Of a DNA stretch of 14,562 nucleotides, positions 1 to 6,748 are shown one piece after another. The first letter of the stretch is position 1, and every line of letters starts with the position of its first letter. Both the position numbers and the translations under genes were made by a program. Below the pieces are notes generated by a model. That model was not told the DNA's origin. It searched no databases and worked only from the letters and a program-made list of their open reading frames with translations. The DNA is from Eubacterium sp. (GTDB lineage Bacteria > Bacillota > Clostridia > Oscillospirales > Acutalibacteraceae), in the NCBI GenBank assembly GCA_024696725.1, contig JAILGO010000150.1:1-14562 (forward strand), given 5' to 3'.

Positions 1-1
1 T

Positions 2-1447
2 GTATTAATACTTGAAGCCGGGCTTCTGCTTTTACCCTGCATTGTCGGTCTGTTCTACGGCGAAAAGCAGGCTATGGCGTATCTTTCCGTATCCGTTCTC
101 TGCCTTATCATCGGCGGACTCTTAGGTCTGAAGGCGCCGAAAAACACGGTATTTTACTTAAAAGAGGGCTGCGTCGCTACCGCGCTTTCGTGGATTGTCC
201 TTTCGGTTTTCGGCTGTTTTCCGTTTATGATTACCGGTGAGATACCGAGGTTTATTGACGCGCTTTTTGAAACCGTGTCGGGCTTTACAACAACGGGCGC
301 CAGCGTTGTTTCCGATGTTGAAGCCCTTGCAACCTGTACGCTGTTCTGGCGTTCGTTCACCCACTGGATTGGCGGTATGGGCGTGCTCGTATTCATTATG
401 GCGGTAGTCCCGCTTTCGGGCTCAAACATTAACCTTCTTCGTGCGGAAAGCCCCGGACCGAGCGTCAGTAAGCTCGTGCCTAAAATGCGTGAAACCGCGC
501 GTTATCTTTACGTAATCTATATTGTGTTTACCATTCTTGAGGCTCTGCTCCTCAAGCTCGGCGGTATGAGCGTTGTTGACGCGTTAATGACCTCATTTTC
601 AACCGCAGGTACGGGCGGCTTCGGAATTAAAAACGATTCCGTCGGCAGTTATTCCTATTACATAAAATGGGTTGTAACCGTGTTTATGATTATGTTCGGC
701 GTTAACTTTAACGCATATTTCTTAATCATTCGCCGTCAGTTCAAAAAGGCGTTTAGTATGGAGGAATTGCGCTGGTATTTCGGTATTATTCTTATTGCAA
801 TCGGTGCGGTTTTCTTTGACCTTAAGGTTATGTCGCACGACAGTACGGGTAATGCGCTGACGGATTCCGCCTTCCAGGTCGCTTCAATTATCACTACAAC
901 GGGATTTTCAACCGCTGATTTTGACACGTGGCATCAGCTTTCAAAGGGCTTGCTTCTCGGAATTATGTTTATCGGCGCCTGCGCCGGCAGCACGGGCGGC
1001 GGCGTCAAGGTTCAGCGTATCGTCATTGTTATAAAAAACGCCTTCAGGGAGCTGCATTACTATATACACCCGAAAAGCGTTAAAAAGATTAAAATGGACG
1101 GCAAGCCGATTGATGAAAGCGTTATAAAAGCTATCAACACCTATACGCTCACCGCTATAGGTATTATCGCGGTTTCGTTCTTTATCCTGTCCGCACAGGG
1201 CAATAATACGGAAACAAACTTTTCTGCGGTAATGGCGAATATCAACAACATCGGTCCCGGCTTTGACAAGTGCGGCGCCGCGCAGAACTATGCGTTTTTC
1301 CATCCCCTTTCAAAGCTTGTGCTTATCTTTGATATGCTTGTGGGACGGCTTGAGCTTTATCCGATGTTAATTCTCTTTAACCCCAAAATCTGGCAGGAAA
1401 CGCTCACTCAGGGCAATCACAGGCTCAAAAAGAGATTTCATAAATAG
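2..1447 (+). CDS. trkH: TrkH-family potassium uptake channel subunit (5' partial)
   Basis: This is the membrane subunit of a Trk potassium importer, which normally works with a cytosolic TrkA (RCK) subunit. The frame is open to the left edge: codons from base 2 read VLILEAGLLLLPCIVGLFYG, a typical TrkH first helix, so the ATG at 74 is internal. The 481 visible residues are close to the usual length of about 483, so only a short N-terminus is missing. All four pore-loop filters are visible in order: FTTTGAS, STAGTGGFG, ITTTGFSTAD and NNIGPGF. The conserved HWIGGMGVLVF and the intramembrane loop GACAGSTGGGVKVQR are also present. The NNIGPGF fourth filter points to the TrkH rather than the KtrB branch. 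No TrkA partner lies next to it in view; one may lie upstream, outside the window. It ends at a strong terminator just before a separate ktrBA pair. Identification is sure; only the start is unknown. Confidence 0.95.
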   Translation, partial: VLILEAGLLLLPCIVGLFYGEKQAMAYLSVSVLCLIIGGLLGLKAPKNTVFYLKEGCVATALSWIVLSVFGCFPFMITGEIPRFIDALFETVSGFTTTGASVVSDVEALATCTLFWRSFTHWIGGMGVLVFIMAVVPLSGSNINLLRAESPGPSVSKLVPKMRETARYLYVIYIVFTILEALLLKLGGMSVVDALMTSFSTAGTGGFGIKNDSVGSYSYYIKWVVTVFMIMFGVNFNAYFLIIRRQFKKAFSMEELRWYFGIILIAIGAVFFDLKVMSHDSTGNALTDSAFQVASIITTTGFSTADFDTWHQLSKGLLLGIMFIGACAGSTGGGVKVQRIVIVIKNAFRELHYYIHPKSVKKIKMDGKPIDESVIKAINTYTLTAIGIIAVSFFILSAQGNNTETNFSAVMANINNIGPGFDKCGAAQNYAFFHPLSKLVLIFDMLVGRLELYPMLILFNPKIWQETLTQGNHRLKKRFHK

Positions 1448-1477
1448 AAAAACAACGCCACGGGGCGTTGTTTTTTT
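1448..1477 (+). terminator. Rho-independent terminator after trkH
   Basis: A perfect 9-bp stem (AACAACGCC at 1451-1459, GGCGTTGTT at 1464-1472) with a 4-base loop ACGG is followed by a run of seven T. The A run on the left can pair with the T run and lengthen the stem. It separates trkH from the ktrBA promoter. Confidence 0.92.
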
Positions 1478-1492
1478 ATCGTCTTATGTTTC

Positions 1493-1521
1493 TTGACACC
1501 GCTATAACATAGTGATATTAT
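1493..1521 (+). promoter_or_regulatory. Sigma-A-type promoter of ktrBA
   Basis: A perfect -35 box TTGACA (1493-1498), a 17-base spacer and -10 box TATTAT (1516-1521), preceded by TGA as in an extended -10. Transcription should start near 1528. That leaves a leader of only about 24 bases before the ktrB ATG, carrying the ribosome binding site AAGGGGGG (about 1535-1542). There is no room for a riboswitch. Confidence 0.82.
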
Positions 1522-1551
1522 ATTATAAAGAAAAAAGGGGGGCAGTGCTTT

Positions 1552-2880
1552 ATGGGTAACGTCAGCAGGATATTGACGCCGTTCAGAATAATAATTCTCG
1601 GCTTTGCCGGAATTATTCTTTTGGGCGCGCTTATTCTTATGCTGCCCGTATCCTCTTCCGACGGGGCTTCAACGCCGTTCGGCGACGCGCTGTTCACAGC
1701 AACCTCCGCCGTATGCGTAACGGGGCTTGTTGTGCGCGATACCGCAAGCCACTGGTCGCTTTTCGGCAGGGCGGTAATTCTTGTTCTTATTCAGACGGGC
1801 GGACTTGGCATAGTAACCGTTGCCGCTTCGTTTTCGCTTCTTTCGGGAAGAAAGATATCGCTCGTTCAGCGCAGTACAATGCAAAAGGCAATCTCCGCCC
1901 AGAAGGTCGGCGGAATAGTTGATTTAACAAAGTTTGTTATAATTTCGACCTTTGTAATTGAGCTTGCCGGCGCGCTCGGGCTTATGCCGTTTTTTATTAA
2001 GAGCTACGGCGCAAAGGGAATAGGTATGGCTGTGTTCCACTCGGTTTCCGCCTTCTGTAACGCAGGCTTTGACGTTATGGGCTCAACCACCGGAAAATTC
2101 TCTTCATTGACCTCGTTTACCGGCAACATCGGTGTAAACGTAATTGTAATGCTTTTAATCATCGTCGGCGGTATCGGCTTCCTTACGTGGGACGACGTTA
2201 TCACCAACAAGCTGAAATTCAAGCACTACAGGCTACAGTCAAAGGTCGTTCTAGTTACAAGCCTTTTGCTTATCGTTTTCCCTGCGCTTATATTCTTTTT
2301 TTACGATTTAAAAGAGCTTCCGCTGAATGAACGCATACTTTCCTCGCTTTTCCAGTCCGTTACAACGCGTACGGCAGGGTTTAATACGGTTAATTTAAAC
2401 GCTATGACGGCGGCGGGGCAGTCGATAATGATTGTGCTTATGCTTATAGGCGGCTCTCCCGGTTCAACTGCGGGCGGTATGAAAACGACCACAATCGCGG
2501 TCCTGATTGCTAACGCTCATTCGTGCTTCCGTCAGCAGGAGAACGCGCATTGCTTTAAAAGGCGTATTGAAAACGACGCGGTAAGAACGGCGTCGACGCT
2601 GCTTCTTATGTATACCGTGCTCTGCTTCGGCAGCGCGTCCGTTATCAGCATAACGGAAGGGATTCCGTTTTATCAGTGCCTGTTTGAAACCGCCTCCGCA
2701 ATAGGTACCGTAGGGCTTACGCTCGGCATTACCACTCAGCTCGGCGGGCTTGCTCGGGGCATACTGATTGTGCTGATGTTTGTCGGAAGGGTAGGCGGTC
2801 TTACGCTCATCTACGCCGCTTTGAAAAAAGAAAGAAATACAAATTCAAAATTGCCGCTTGAAAAAATAACGGTAGGATAG
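1552..2880 (+). CDS. ktrB: KtrB-type potassium channel subunit
   Basis: KtrB is the membrane potassium-translocating subunit of the Ktr system (superfamily of K+ transporters). At 442 residues it matches the usual KtrB length of about 445. The four pore-loop filters are visible: SAVCVTGLVV, SAFCNAGFD, SVTTRTAGFNTV and SAIGTVGLTLG. The gate-loop region IGGSPGSTAGGMKTTT is also present. The fourth filter differs from that of the upstream TrkH (NNIGPGF) and is KtrB-like. The ATG at 1552 is preceded by a G-rich ribosome binding site and a very good promoter. The gene ends 8 bases before ktrA, so the two are cotranscribed. KtrB proteins are gated by a cytosolic KtrA ring, encoded here by the next gene. 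Ion selectivity (Na+-coupled K+ in the family) is known for relatives, not tested here. Confidence 0.95.
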   Translation: MGNVSRILTPFRIIILGFAGIILLGALILMLPVSSSDGASTPFGDALFTATSAVCVTGLVVRDTASHWSLFGRAVILVLIQTGGLGIVTVAASFSLLSGRKISLVQRSTMQKAISAQKVGGIVDLTKFVIISTFVIELAGALGLMPFFIKSYGAKGIGMAVFHSVSAFCNAGFDVMGSTTGKFSSLTSFTGNIGVNVIVMLLIIVGGIGFLTWDDVITNKLKFKHYRLQSKVVLVTSLLLIVFPALIFFFYDLKELPLNERILSSLFQSVTTRTAGFNTVNLNAMTAAGQSIMIVLMLIGGSPGSTAGGMKTTTIAVLIANAHSCFRQQENAHCFKRRIENDAVRTASTLLLMYTVLCFGSASVISITEGIPFYQCLFETASAIGTVGLTLGITTQLGGLARGILIVLMFVGRVGGLTLIYAALKKERNTNSKLPLEKITVG

Positions 2881-2888
2881 GAGTAAAA

Positions 2889-3536
2889 ATGAAATCAATT
2901 CTTGTAATAGGGCTCGGACGTTTCGGTACGCATCTTGCGGAACAACTCTGTCGCCGCGGGCACCAGGTAATGGGAATAGATAAAAATGAGGACAGAGTTA
3001 ACGAAACCATGCGTTATCTTACCGACGCGCAGATAGGCGACAGCACTAACGATGATTTTCTCGCGGCGCTTGAGGTAAGCAGCTTTGACGTGTGCTTTGT
3101 TACTATCGGTAAGAACTTTCAAAGCTCGCTTGAAACCACAAGTATGCTTAAAGAGCTCGGCGCGCCGTTTGTTGTTTCAAGGGCTTCGTGCGACGCGCAG
3201 GAAAAATTTCTGCTCCGAAACGGAGCGGACGAGGTGCTGTATCCCGAAAAGCAGCTTGCAAAATGGTCGGCAATTAAGTACGGAAGTAAAAACCTTCTTG
3301 ATTATATCGTTGTTAATGAGGATACCGCTATTTTTGAAGTGGAAGTTCCTATGCTCTGGATAGGGCACAGCATAGGCCATATTGACGTAAGAAAAAAGCA
3401 TAGTATCAATATTATCGCCATTAAGCAAAACGGTAAGCTCAGCGGACCCGTTATGCCCGATACCGTACTTTCGAAGGATATGACGCTTCTTGTTATGGGC
3501 GATTACAAATCCGTCAGCAAATGCTTCCATCTTTAA
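2889..3536 (+). CDS. ktrA: KtrA regulatory subunit (RCK_N/RCK_C)
   Basis: KtrA is the cytosolic ring subunit that gates KtrB. The 215 residues are close to the usual length of about 222. The N-terminal RCK/Rossmann domain starts at once: GLGRFG at residues 8-13 is the nucleotide-binding glycine loop and D31 ends the second strand, the usual position for contacting the ribose. ATP/ADP binding here controls the channel in characterised Ktr systems. Residues about 135-215 form an RCK_C domain (around IGHSIGHIDVRKKHSINII), the site where c-di-AMP binds and inhibits KtrA in relatives. Whether it does so here is inferred. The start has AGGAG (2878-2882) overlapping the ktrB stop codon. The gene is followed by a bidirectional terminator, closing a two-gene ktrBA operon; B. 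subtilis has the reverse order, ktrA-ktrB. Confidence 0.93.
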   Translation: MKSILVIGLGRFGTHLAEQLCRRGHQVMGIDKNEDRVNETMRYLTDAQIGDSTNDDFLAALEVSSFDVCFVTIGKNFQSSLETTSMLKELGAPFVVSRASCDAQEKFLLRNGADEVLYPEKQLAKWSAIKYGSKNLLDYIVVNEDTAIFEVEVPMLWIGHSIGHIDVRKKHSINIIAIKQNGKLSGPVMPDTVLSKDMTLLVMGDYKSVSKCFHL

Positions 3537-3581
3537 AAAATCTATGTTTAACAGCGAGAAAAAATATAAACTGAAAAATAA

Positions 3582-3616
3582 AAAAGACTGTACTCTCAGC
3601 GTACAGTCTTTTAGTT
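3582..3616. terminator. Bidirectional terminator between ktrA and the tetR-family gene
   Basis: A perfect 12-bp inverted repeat (AAAAGACTGTAC at 3582-3593, GTACAGTCTTTT at 3601-3612) with a 7-base loop. It is A-rich on the left and T-rich on the right, so it can end both the ktrA transcript and the convergent regulator transcript, whose stop codon is at 3617-3619. Confidence 0.9.
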
Positions 3617-4144
3617 TTATTCCTGCGAAAGAAGCTTAGCCGTTGCGATAACGCTTTTGAATAGCTCTGAGTAGTTGCTCTCCTCTTTCTGTATTTCCCG
3701 GGCTACAAGTCCCGCCATGCTCGCCGCGATACAGTTAACGAGAATTTCGTAATCGTTTTTCGCCGTATTCTTTTTCGACGCGCTATTCTCAAGACACGAG
3801 GCTATGTACTTTTTGAAGCAGCCGCAGAGTATATTATATATGATAATAAAATCCTCCGTTTTCATTGAGCTTCTTAAGAAGCCGTCGTATCTGTTAAGAA
3901 AGCTGACGAATCTCTGCGCGCTGTCCTTCCAGCCCTCGTCTGCGCCGGCTTTACAGATTTTATCGGTTTCCTCGTTAAAAGCCCATTCTATCATTTCGTG
4001 TATATCGTCGAAGTGATAATAAAAGGTCTGACGGCTGATACCGCAGCTCTCAACAAGAGAGGTAACGGTTATTTTTTTATAGCCCTCCCGTTCAACTAAA
4101 TCAAGAAACGTGTTAATAAGTGAAGTTTTTGCTTTGCTTGCCAT
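3617..4144 (-). CDS. TetR/AcrR-family transcriptional regulator
   Basis: A DNA-binding regulator of 175 residues. The N-terminal helix-turn-helix is clear: KITVTSLVESCGISRQTFYY followed by HFDDIHEMIEWAF, roughly residues 23-56. The rest is a small, variable ligand domain resembling the TetR_C_8 (DhaS-like) type; the ligand is unknown. I chose the ATG at 4142-4144 because AAAGGCGG lies about 9 bases upstream of it. Earlier in-frame ATGs reach to 4189, but they lie at or upstream of the start site predicted from the promoter at 4180-4208. The gene is convergent with ktrA and divergent from the first polysaccharide deacetylase, so it may control itself and that neighbour. Family assignment is firm; target and effector are inferred or unknown. 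Confidence 0.9.
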   Translation of the reverse strand: MASKAKTSLINTFLDLVEREGYKKITVTSLVESCGISRQTFYYHFDDIHEMIEWAFNEETDKICKAGADEGWKDSAQRFVSFLNRYDGFLRSSMKTEDFIIIYNILCGCFKKYIASCLENSASKKNTAKNDYEILVNCIAASMAGLVAREIQKEESNYSELFKSVIATAKLLSQE

Positions 4145-4179
4145 TGGATAAATACCGCCTTTATTGTTTTGCATTGTAA

Positions 4180-4208
4180 ATGTTATCACAAATAGACATA
4201 AAATGCAA
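4180..4208 (-). promoter_or_regulatory. Probable promoter of the tetR-family gene
   Basis: On the minus strand, TTGCAT (4203-4208) and TAACAT (4180-4185) are separated by 17 bases, with TGA directly before the -10 as in an extended -10. The start site would fall near 4173, about 30 bases before the chosen ATG. Both boxes depart from consensus, so this is a moderate prediction. Confidence 0.55.
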
Positions 4209-4228
4209 CATAATTCTATTAATATTTT

Positions 4229-4266
4229 TTTACTTCTTTAATGAAAAAGTAAATTTTCTTAAAATT
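4229..4266. promoter_or_regulatory. Candidate TetR operator palindromes in the divergent region
   Basis: Two overlapping dyads sit between the divergent promoters. The first, 4229-4253, has outer arms TTTACTT and AAGTAAA and matches at 10 of 12 half-site positions around base 4241. The second, 4252-4266, is AATTTT-CTT-AAAATT with perfect 6-bp arms. Size and position suit a TetR operator. However, the region is very AT-rich, so chance palindromes are likely, and neither dyad overlaps a promoter box directly. Confidence 0.4.
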
Positions 4267-4279
4267 ATCTTATTATATA

Positions 4280-4308
4280 TTGAACTGAAATATCTAAAGT
4301 TGTATAAT
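4280..4308 (+). promoter_or_regulatory. Promoter of the first polysaccharide deacetylase
   Basis: TTGAAC (4280-4285), a 17-base spacer and a perfect TATAAT (4303-4308). The start site is expected near 4315, giving a leader of about 24 bases with AGGAG at 4326-4330 before the ATG at 4339. Confidence 0.78.
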
Positions 4309-4338
4309 ATATAAAATCAAATTTCAGGAGATTCATAT

Positions 4339-5679
4339 ATGCAAAAATCAAAGGTAATTATAGCCGGTGCGGTATTGATTGTGCTGATAATTATCGCCTC
4401 GTTCTCCGCGATGTCGATAGTTCAGTCAAGAACCGTTGCCGATGTTGAAAAGTCTCAGACCGAAGAGGTAAAGGCTGACAGCGTTTCGGTTAAGTGGAAA
4501 AGAGTTTCCTCTGCCGACGGTTATTATATCTATAAAAGCCTTTCGGGCAGTAACGAGTTTGAAAAGGCGGCGACCGTAAAGGGCGAAAAGACTAATACGT
4601 TTACCGTGGATAAGCTTGAACAGGCTACCGCTTACGATTTCTTCGTAACGGCGTATAAGGATACCGAGGGTAAGGATTACGACGTCGAAAGTAAAAACCA
4701 TACCGTAATCACCGCCTGTACTCCGCCCGCAAAACAGAGCGTTTCAAAGCTTGAATCCGCAGAGGAGGGCGTCCTCGCTGCAGAGTGGGAAATAAATCCG
4801 AAGGCTGAGGGCTATGAGTTTCAGTACGTAAAGGGCGACGGCTCAAGCTTTGAGGAGGCTGTTACCGAGGATATAAAGGATAAGGCAAAGGCTAATTTCA
4901 AGGTCGAAAAGCTGGAGCCTAAGGCAACCTACGCAGTCCGCGCGCGCTCTTATATCAGCTTTAATAACGAAAGGCTCAACGGCGAGTGGAGTAAGACTCT
5001 TACCGTTAAAATCGCCGAAAAGCTTGCCGTTTCAAATACTGTTGACCCGAAGAAGCCTATGGTAGCGCTTACCTTCGACGACGGTCCGGGCTATAACGAC
5101 GCGTCCGACAGAATTCTTGACGTGCTTGAAAAATACAACGCCCGCGCGACCTTCTTTATGCTTGGCCAGAATTCTCTCGACCACCCGAAGAACCTTAAGC
5201 GTAAGGTGGCTCTCGGCTGCGAGCTCGGAAACCATACTTATAACCATAACCATTACGGCTCAAACGTTACTAAAGAGGATATTAAAAAGGCGAGCGACGC
5301 TATCGCTAAGGTATCCGGTCAGGCGCCGACCTGCTTCCGTTCGCCCGGCGGTAATACTACCGAGCTTATAAGGAATGAATGTAAGGCTGAAAATATGCCG
5401 CTCTACTACTGGTCGCTTGATACTCAGGACTGGAAATACAGAGATTCCGCCCACGTCTACAACGCGGTAATGAAGCACGTAGAGGACGGCGATATTATCC
5501 TTATGCACGAGATTTACGGCTCGACCGCCGACGCGGTTGAAAAGATTGTTCCCGCTCTTATAAAGCAGGGCTATCAGCTTGTAACCTGTCAGGAGCTGAT
5601 TTACGCAAAAACGGGTAAAATGCCCGAGGCCGGAACTCAGTATCTCAACGCTACAACCGTAAAGAACGAAACCTCATAA
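4339..5679 (+). CDS. Membrane-anchored FN3/CE4 polysaccharide deacetylase
   Basis: A 446-residue extracytoplasmic enzyme. Residues about 5-27 are one hydrophobic segment without a clear cleavage site, so it is probably a membrane anchor. Two FN3-like regions follow (about 41-130 and 131-226; VSVKWKRVSSADGYYIYK is typical), then a NodB/CE4 domain (about 240-440). The CE4 motifs are complete: TFDDGP 245-250, the metal histidines H299 and H303 (HTYNH), FRSPGG from F333, DTQDW 361-365 and LMHE with H390. Family members are metal-dependent and remove N- or O-acetyl groups from peptidoglycan, chitin oligomers or xylan. The substrate here is unknown; peptidoglycan or a wall polymer is the natural guess. 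Motif 3 is RSPGG rather than the common RPPYG. The next gene is a close paralogue. A divergent TetR gene and a shared control region suggest regulation, and a terminator follows. Confidence 0.93.
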   Translation: MQKSKVIIAGAVLIVLIIIASFSAMSIVQSRTVADVEKSQTEEVKADSVSVKWKRVSSADGYYIYKSLSGSNEFEKAATVKGEKTNTFTVDKLEQATAYDFFVTAYKDTEGKDYDVESKNHTVITACTPPAKQSVSKLESAEEGVLAAEWEINPKAEGYEFQYVKGDGSSFEEAVTEDIKDKAKANFKVEKLEPKATYAVRARSYISFNNERLNGEWSKTLTVKIAEKLAVSNTVDPKKPMVALTFDDGPGYNDASDRILDVLEKYNARATFFMLGQNSLDHPKNLKRKVALGCELGNHTYNHNHYGSNVTKEDIKKASDAIAKVSGQAPTCFRSPGGNTTELIRNECKAENMPLYYWSLDTQDWKYRDSAHVYNAVMKHVEDGDIILMHEIYGSTADAVEKIVPALIKQGYQLVTCQELIYAKTGKMPEAGTQYLNATTVKNETS

Positions 5680-5682
5680 TTC

Positions 5683-5711
5683 AACGGGAGGGATGCGCCC
5701 TCCCGTTTTTT
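5683..5711 (+). terminator. Terminator between the two deacetylase genes
   Basis: A perfect 10-bp stem, AACGGGAGGG (5683-5692) and CCCTCCCGTT (5698-5707), with a 5-base loop and a run of six T. Its GC-rich stem should be efficient, yet the next gene on the same strand starts only 41 bases later. Confidence 0.9.
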
Positions 5712-5718
5712 ATCTTAA

Positions 5719-5736
5719 AACGCGCTTTGCGCCGTT
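5719..5736 (+). other. Second, imperfect hairpin in the gap before the second deacetylase
   Basis: AACG-CGC-TTT-GCG-C-CGTT can fold into a short stem with one bulged C. It has no T run, so it is not a terminator. It lies just upstream of the ribosome binding site AAGGAG (5741-5746). It could protect a processed 5' end or mean nothing. Confidence 0.3.
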
Positions 5737-5752
5737 CGTAAAGGAGTAAGAA

Positions 5753-6730
5753 ATGAAAAGAACACTGTCGTTTTTATTAACCCTTGTTATACTGCTTGCG
5801 CAGTGCGGTACTGCGTTTGCACAGACCGCTCCGCCGAAAACCGGAATAACCTCTCTGACCGCCTGCGTCGAGTCGGTTAAGGTGAGATGGGAGGTTAAAG
5901 CCTGCGACGGATATCAGCTGTTATACAGCCGTACCAAAGCCTTTAAAAAGCATAAGCTGATTACCGTAAAAAACGGCGAAAGAAAATATAAAAGAGTGAG
6001 AAACCTCAAGCCGAATCAGAAATATTATTTTAAAATCAGAACCTATAAGCTCGTCGACGGAAAAAAGGTTAAGAGCGACTGGAGCAAGGTTAAAACCGTT
6101 AAGCCTAAAGCATATCCTAAAATGATTGCGCTTACCTTCGACGACGGACCGGGCTATAACGACGTGTCCGAAAGGATTCTCGACGTGCTCGAGAAATACG
6201 GCGTTAAGGCGACCTTCTTTATGGTCGGAAAAAACGCCGCGGACCACCCGAAAAATCTTGAAAGAAAGCTCGCTCTCGGATGTGAGCTCGGTAATCATAC
6301 CCAGACTCACGAGCATTACGGAAAAAACGTAACGAGAAGCGATATTCAGAAATGCACTAAATCAATTAAAAAGGCGTGCGGAAAAAAGCCCTCGAGCTTC
6401 CGTTCACCCGGAGGAAGCACTACCTCTCTTATCCGCGACGAGTGTCTCGACGAGGGAATGCCGCTATACTTCTGGTCGATAGATACTCTCGACTGGAAAT
6501 ACCGCGACGCAGACCGCGTTTATAACGCCGTTATGAATAACGTTAAGGACGGCGATATTATCCTTATGCACGAGCTTTATTCCTCAACCGCCGACGCGGT
6601 TGAAAGAATGGTTCCGAAGCTGCTTAAAAAGGGCTACCGTCTTGTAACCTGCGAGGAGCTTATTCTTGCTAAAACGGGTAAGCTTCCCGAGGCGGGCGTT
6701 CAGTATATAAGCGCCTATAAAACGAACTGA
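5753..6730 (+). CDS. Secreted FN3/CE4 polysaccharide deacetylase
   Basis: A 325-residue exported paralogue of the preceding enzyme. The N-terminus is a classic signal peptide: MKR, a hydrophobic core, then a probable cut after AFA near residue 24. One FN3-like domain follows (about 28-120, ending in SDWSKVKTVKPK), then the NodB/CE4 domain (about 124-320). All five CE4 motifs are kept: TFDDGP 128-133, HTQTH (H182, H186), FRSPGG with R217, DTLDW 244-248 and LMHE with H273. Over 198 ungapped catalytic-domain residues I counted about 139 identities (70%) with the upstream gene, so this is a tandem duplication. It differs by having one FN3 region instead of two and a cleavable signal instead of an anchor. 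AAGGAG (5741-5746) sets the start. No promoter is evident in the short gap after the terminator, so expression may depend on readthrough. The substrate is unknown; a cell-surface glycan is likely. Confidence 0.93.
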   Translation: MKRTLSFLLTLVILLAQCGTAFAQTAPPKTGITSLTACVESVKVRWEVKACDGYQLLYSRTKAFKKHKLITVKNGERKYKRVRNLKPNQKYYFKIRTYKLVDGKKVKSDWSKVKTVKPKAYPKMIALTFDDGPGYNDVSERILDVLEKYGVKATFFMVGKNAADHPKNLERKLALGCELGNHTQTHEHYGKNVTRSDIQKCTKSIKKACGKKPSSFRSPGGSTTSLIRDECLDEGMPLYFWSIDTLDWKYRDADRVYNAVMNNVKDGDIILMHELYSSTADAVERMVPKLLKKGYRLVTCEELILAKTGKLPEAGVQYISAYKTN

Positions 6731-6748
6731 TAATAACAGGAGATAACT

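Larger units (their letters stand above)
5483..6574 (+). repeat. Direct repeats from deacetylase gene duplication
   Basis: The two deacetylase genes share exact DNA stretches. The longest I verified is 29 bases, at 5483-5511 and 6546-6574, covering the motif around the catalytic-site LMH. Another lies around TFDDGP (from about 5065 and 6128): 20 identical bases, one mismatch, then 16 more. The spacing of copies is constant at 1063 bases, so the catalytic halves are collinear without gaps. Confidence 0.85.

Noticed and set aside
1478..1551. c-di-AMP (ydaO) or other riboswitch upstream of ktrB
   Set aside because: The gap between the terminator and ATG is only 74 bases and already contains the promoter, leaving about 24 bases of leader.
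4145..4189. Longer TetR-family protein starting at 4189
   Set aside because: The extra 15 residues include the ribosome binding site for the ATG at 4144 and begin at or upstream of the transcript start predicted from the promoter at 4180-4208.
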